Shown in pieces: positions 60,450 through 64,000 of a stretch of DNA of 64,000 bases. The notes under the pieces were generated by a model, which searched no databases, was not told the DNA's origin, and saw only the letters and a program-made list of their open reading frames with translations. The DNA comes from Variovorax atrisoli 110B (GTDB lineage Bacteria; Pseudomonadota; Gammaproteobacteria; Burkholderiales; Burkholderiaceae_C), in the NCBI RefSeq assembly GCF_000382045.1, contig NZ_KB907451.1, positions 1-64,000 on the forward strand, read 5' to 3'. Both the position numbers and the translations under genes were made by a program. Within the stretch, counting starts at the first letter, position 1. The number at the start of each line of letters is the position of its first letter.

Positions 60450-61685
60450 TCAGACCACGCCGGCCGACCGCAAGGCCTCGAAGCGGGCCGTGTCGATGCC
60501 CATCTCCGCCAGCACCTCCTGCGTGTGCTGGCCCAGCGCCGGCGGTGCATGGCGCAGCACAGGCGGCGTTGCCGAAAGGCGCAGCGGGCTCGCCACGCCG
60601 GTGATGCTGGCGATGCCGTCACCCGCATCGCGCGGCAGCGTGACCGCGAGGCCGCGCGCCTTGACCTGCGCGTCGTCGAAGGCCTGCGCGATGTCGTTGA
60701 TCGGGCCGCAGGGCACGGCCTTGTCCTCGAGCAGCGTGACCCACGCGGCGGTGGTGCGGGTGCGCGTGAGCTCTTCCATCATCGGGATCAGCACGCCGCG
60801 GTGCTTCACGCGCAGCGTGTTGGTGGCGAAGCGCGCGTCGGTCGCCCACTCGGGGTGGCCGCCGGCCTCGCAGAAGCGCGCGAACTGGCCGTTGTTGCCG
60901 ATGGCCAGCAGCATCGCGCCGTCCTGCGTCGGGAAGTCCTGGTAGGGCGCCAGGCTGGGGTGCGTGTTGCCCTGGCGCCCGGGCGCCTTGCCGGTGTTGA
61001 GGAAGGCGCTCGCCTGGTTGGCGAGGATGGCCATGCCCACGTCGAGCAGCGCCATGTCGATGTGCTGGCCCTCGCCGGTGCGCTCGCGCACCTGCAGCGC
61101 GGCCAGGATGGCGGTGCTGGCGTAGACGCCGGTGAACAGGTCGGTCAGCGCCACGCCCACGCGCAGCGGGCCGCCGCCGGGCACGTCGTCGGGGCGGCCG
61201 GTGATGCTCATCATGCCGGTCATGGCCTGGATCATCAGGTCGTAGCCCGCGCGCTCGGCGTACGGGCCGTCGTGGCCGAAGCCGGTCACGCTGCAGTAGA
61301 TGAGGCGTGGGTTGGCCGCGCGCAGGCTTTCATGGTCGAGGCCGTACTGCCTGAGGCCGCCGGTCTTGAAGTTCTCCACCACGATGTCGGCCTGCGCCGC
61401 CATCTGCTTCAGAAGCGCCTGCCCGTCGGGCATGGCCATGTCGACCGTGACCGAACGCTTGTTCCGGTTGCAGGCGGTGAAGTAGCTGGCCTGGTCGGTG
61501 TCGTTGCCGTTCGCGTCCTTGACGAAGGGCGGGCCCCAGGTGCGCGTGTCGTCCCCGACGCCGGGGCGCTCGATCTTGACGACGTCGGCGCCCAGGTCCG
61601 CAAGGATCTGCGTGCACCACGGGCCCGCGAGCACGCGGGACAGATCGAGGACCTTGATGCCGTCGAGTGCTGCGGGCTTGGTCAT
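60450..61685 (-). CDS. CaiB/BaiF (family III) CoA-transferase, probable glutarate CoA-transferase
   Basis: 411 residues. Conserved class III features: GIKVLDLSRVLAGPWCTQILADLGADVVKIERPGVGDDTRTWGPP and catalytic Asp in ALLDVGMAILANQ; NGNDTDQASYFTACNRNKRSVTVD is typical of the glutarate/succinate-type group. Follows gcdH by 5 bp, so the likely role is succinyl-CoA:glutarate CoA-transfer, feeding glutaryl-CoA dehydrogenase in lysine and glutarate breakdown. Confidence 0.88.
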   Translation of the reverse strand: MTKPAALDGIKVLDLSRVLAGPWCTQILADLGADVVKIERPGVGDDTRTWGPPFVKDANGNDTDQASYFTACNRNKRSVTVDMAMPDGQALLKQMAAQADIVVENFKTGGLRQYGLDHESLRAANPRLIYCSVTGFGHDGPYAERAGYDLMIQAMTGMMSITGRPDDVPGGGPLRVGVALTDLFTGVYASTAILAALQVRERTGEGQHIDMALLDVGMAILANQASAFLNTGKAPGRQGNTHPSLAPYQDFPTQDGAMLLAIGNNGQFARFCEAGGHPEWATDARFATNTLRVKHRGVLIPMMEELTRTRTTAAWVTLLEDKAVPCGPINDIAQAFDDAQVKARGLAVTLPRDAGDGIASITGVASPLRLSATPPVLRHAPPALGQHTQEVLAEMGIDTARFEALRSAGVV

Positions 61686-61690
61686 GCGGC

Positions 61691-62890
61691 TCAGTTGGCG
61701 AAAGCTGCGATGCCGGTGATGGCACGGCCCAGGATGAGCGCGTGGATGTCGTGCGTGCCTTCGTAGGTATTGACCACTTCGAGGTTCACCAGGTGGCGGG
61801 CCACGCCGAACTCGTCGCTGATGCCGTTGCCGCCCATCATGTCGCGCGCCATGCGGGCGATGTCGAGCGACTTGCCGCAGTTGTTGCGCTTCATGATCGA
61901 GGTGATCTCGACCGCGGCGATGCCTTCGTCCTTCATGCGGCCCAGGCGCAGGCTGCCCTGCAGGCCCAGCGTGATCTCGGTCTGCATGTCGGCCAGCTTC
62001 TTCTGGATGAGCTGGTTGGCGGCCAGCGGGCGGCCGAACTGCTTGCGGTCCAGCGTGTACTGGCGGGCGCGGTGCCAGCAGTCTTCGGCGGCGCCGAGCG
62101 CGCCCCACGAGATGCCGTAGCGGGCGCTGTTGAGGCAGGTGAAGGGACCCTTCAGGCCCTGCACTTCGGGGAAGGCGTTCTCCTCGGGGCAGAACACGCC
62201 GTCCATCACGATCTCGCCGGTGATGCTGGCGCGCAGGCCGACCTTGCCGTGGATGGCGGGGGCGCTCAGGCCCTTCATGCCCTTCTCGAGCACGAAGCCG
62301 CGGATCGGGCCGACGGCGCCGCTCTCGCTGACTTCCTTGGCCCACACCACGAACACGTCGGCGATGGGCGAGTTGCTGATCCACATCTTGGAGCCGGTGA
62401 GCGAGTAGCCGCCGGGAACCTTCTTGGCGCGCGTGGCCATGCTGCCGGGGTCGGAGCCGTGGTCGGGCTCGGTCAGGCCGAAGCAGCCGATCCATTCGCC
62501 GGTGGCGAGCTTGGGCAGGAACTTCTGCTTCTGCGCCTCGGAGCCGAACTCGAAGATCGGCACCATCACCAGCGAGCTCTGCACGCTGGCCATCGAGCGG
62601 TAGCCCGAGTCGACGCGCTCGACTTCGCGGGCGATCAGGCCGTAGGCCACGTAGTTGAGGCCGGGGCCGCCGTACTGCTCGGGGATGGTCGGGCCCAGCA
62701 GGCCGAGGGCGCCCATCTCGCGGAAGATGGCCGGATCGGTCTCGCCGGTGCGGAAGCCTTCGAGCACGCGGGGAGCCAGGCGCTCCTGGCAGTAGGCATT
62801 GGCCGCGTCGCGGATCATGCGTTCTTCATCGGTCAGCTGCTGGTCGAGAAGAAGGGGGTCGTCCCAGTGGAATTGCGCTTTGGCGGCCAT
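61691..62890 (-). CDS. gcdH: Glutaryl-CoA dehydrogenase
   Basis: 399 residues, the usual length for the GCDH branch of the acyl-CoA dehydrogenase family. Signatures: [17 protein letters not shown] and [15 protein letters not shown], in which Glu377 is the catalytic base. ERARNG-like [16 protein letters not shown] is also present. FAD enzyme that oxidises and decarboxylates glutaryl-CoA to crotonyl-CoA, passing electrons to ETF. Divergent from the LysR at 63077, with the CoA-transferase downstream. Confidence 0.95.
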   Translation of the reverse strand: MAAKAQFHWDDPLLLDQQLTDEERMIRDAANAYCQERLAPRVLEGFRTGETDPAIFREMGALGLLGPTIPEQYGGPGLNYVAYGLIAREVERVDSGYRSMASVQSSLVMVPIFEFGSEAQKQKFLPKLATGEWIGCFGLTEPDHGSDPGSMATRAKKVPGGYSLTGSKMWISNSPIADVFVVWAKEVSESGAVGPIRGFVLEKGMKGLSAPAIHGKVGLRASITGEIVMDGVFCPEENAFPEVQGLKGPFTCLNSARYGISWGALGAAEDCWHRARQYTLDRKQFGRPLAANQLIQKKLADMQTEITLGLQGSLRLGRMKDEGIAAVEITSIMKRNNCGKSLDIARMARDMMGGNGISDEFGVARHLVNLEVVNTYEGTHDIHALILGRAITGIAAFAN

Positions 62891-63007
62891 GTGGCTGTCT
62901 CCGGAAAAGGGGGAGGAAAAGGAAAAGAGGGGAATCAGGCGATGCTAGCCACGCACCGGCCATGACGCAAACGAGGATTCCGCACCCAGATATGCGTTCG
63001 TAGAATG

Positions 63008-63017
63008 TCTTGCAAGA
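63008..63017. promoter_or_regulatory. TCTTGCAAGA palindrome, GcdR-type operator candidate
   Basis: Perfect 10-bp palindrome in the 186-bp region between gcdH and the LysR gene, 60 bp before the LysR ATG. Position suits a regulator that controls both. Confidence 0.45.
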
Positions 63018-63076
63018 TGTTCGGGCGGCTCCTCCATTGACGAGCCGTCGGGTCCATACATACAGCCGAGGCATAC

Positions 63077-64000
63077 ATGCGCCGCAAGATCCCGCCCCTG
63101 CAGACCCTGGTGTGCTTCGACGCCGCCGCGCGCCACGAGAGCTACACGCGCGCCGCGCAGGAACTCGCCCTCACACAGAGCGCGGTGTCGCGCCAGATCG
63201 GCACGCTCGAAGGCTTCCTGGGCGTGGCGCTCTTTCGTCGCACGCGGCACGGCGTGGCGCTCACGGCCAGCGGCGCGGCCTATGCGCGGCAGATCAGCAA
63301 GCGGCTCGAAGCGATGGAGCGCGACACGCTCGACGCCATGGCGCACCAGGGCGAAGGCGGCTCGCTCTCGCTGGCGGCCGTGCCCACTTTCGCCACCCGC
63401 TGGCTGATGCCGCGCCTGAAGGGCTTCGCGGCGCTGCAGCCCGACGTGGTGGTGCACATCGAGACGCGCACCCGCCCATTTCTCTTCGCCGACGCGGAGT
63501 TCGACGCCGCGCTCTATGCCGGCACGCCCGCGCAGGTCGAGAACTGGGCCGGCACGCGCGCGCTGCTGCTGATGCACGAGGACGTGGTGCCGGTGTGCAG
63601 CCCCGCGCTGCTGCCGCGCGGCAAGGCCGTGACGCCCGCCGCCATCGCCAGGATGCCGCTGCTGCAGCAGAGCACGCGCCCCGACGGCTGGCGCCAGTGG
63701 TTCGATGCGCAGCGCGTGGACGCGCCCAACGCGCGCGGCGGCCCGCGCTACGAGCTCTTCTCCATCCTGGCCGCGGCAGCCTCGCACGGCCTCGGCGTGG
63801 CGCTGATGCCGACGATGCTGGTGGCCGACGAACTCGCGCGCGGCGAGCTGGTGGTGGCCTGCGCGCGGCCGCTCTCGGGCGAGCGCAACTACTACCTCGT
63901 GACGCCCGAGCGTGCCGACCAGCGGCCGCTCTTGAAGTTCTTCAGCGACTGGCTGCTGGAGCAGGCGCGGCAGCCGGGGGCGACGCCTTCTTCGGCTGCG
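63077..64000 (+). CDS. LysR-family regulator (GcdR/GcvA-like), cut by the right edge
   Basis: 308 codons are inside the window with no stop, so the gene is nearly complete and continues beyond 64000. HTH MRRKIPPLQTLVCFDAAARHESYTRAAQELALTQSAVSRQIGTLEGFLG is GcvA-like; effector domain follows (GGSLSLAAVPTFATRWLMPRLKGFAA). Divergent from gcdH, matching the arrangement of GcdR, which activates glutarate genes in Pseudomonas. The reading frame is visible from the ATG at 63077. Confidence 0.88.
   Translation, partial: MRRKIPPLQTLVCFDAAARHESYTRAAQELALTQSAVSRQIGTLEGFLGVALFRRTRHGVALTASGAAYARQISKRLEAMERDTLDAMAHQGEGGSLSLAAVPTFATRWLMPRLKGFAALQPDVVVHIETRTRPFLFADAEFDAALYAGTPAQVENWAGTRALLLMHEDVVPVCSPALLPRGKAVTPAAIARMPLLQQSTRPDGWRQWFDAQRVDAPNARGGPRYELFSILAAAASHGLGVALMPTMLVADELARGELVVACARPLSGERNYYLVTPERADQRPLLKFFSDWLLEQARQPGATPSSAA

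Noticed and set aside
59990..60628. 212-codon version of the VOC protein
   Set aside because: The additional N-terminus is Arg-rich off-frame sequence overlapping the CoA-transferase; the ATG at 60421 has a good ribosome site.

Overview
The window is about 64 kb of high-GC, gene-dense chromosome from what looks like a beta-proteobacterium of the Burkholderiales, most likely a Comamonadaceae member such as Variovorax. This is an inference from gene content: eight LysR regulators, a Bug-type tripartite tricarboxylate receptor, a BKACE enzyme, CaiB/gcdH glutarate genes, a DUF3100 transporter, and two copies of a dispersed intergenic repeat of a kind I associate with that family. I see no rRNA, tRNA, CRISPR, prophage, transposase or toxin-antitoxin locus. 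The one stretch over 300 bp without a gene is 1-418, which holds three tandem promoters and a terminator.

Layout. 1-300: three homologous minus-strand promoter units, about 122 bp apart, firing off the left edge, probably towards an rRNA or other stable-RNA operon. 419-4793: a small membrane protein, a LysR regulator, a small hypothetical, a metallophosphoesterase and a Tat-exported amidase. 4830-13621: a GntR regulator divergent from a catabolic operon made of a Rieske oxygenase, a glutamine-synthetase-like ligase, a [2Fe-2S] ferredoxin and a complete branched-chain-type ABC importer. 13727-24943: an orphan importer receptor, an exported phosphoesterase/di-heme peroxidase pair, a phospholipase-D-type lipoprotein, an SpmA-SpmB fusion, an alkylsulfatase with its LysR, a flavin reductase and a BON-like secreted protein. 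24969-29718: a tightly overlapping operon of a NitT/TauT ABC importer plus an arylsulfotransferase-like beta-propeller, divergent from a LysR. 29806-34188: a DMT transporter, glutaminase, an NAD(P)-binding protein and a LysR. 34284-37843: aliphatic amidase amiE behind a leader terminator, translationally coupled to a MoxR AAA ATPase and a VWA protein. 37830-41136: LysR/DUF1127 pair and two uncharacterised genes.

41156-49117: a LacI repressor with two clear operators faces an intradiol dioxygenase, followed by SDR, BKACE, MDR reductase, cupin, Bug receptor and amidohydrolase genes; this looks like one substrate-specific catabolic locus. 49131-53187: UDG-like and PEP-mutase-like genes, then a LysR divergent from a FAH hydrolase/VOC dioxygenase pair. 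53200-58723: a DUF3100 transporter, M20 amidohydrolase and L-serine dehydratase operon with its divergent LysR. 58720-59350: a lower-GC islet with an unrecognised small gene and an upstream 17-codon ORF. 59354-64000: ohr, a VOC protein, and the glutarate module (CoA-transferase, gcdH, divergent LysR cut by the right edge).

The common plan is one regulator divergent from one uptake-plus-degradation operon, repeated many times, as in a soil or rhizosphere generalist. The least familiar combinations are the Rieske/GS-like/ferredoxin/ABC operon, the amiE attenuator with MoxR-VWA genes, the sulfotransferase-like/ABC operon and the LacI-controlled dioxygenase-BKACE locus.
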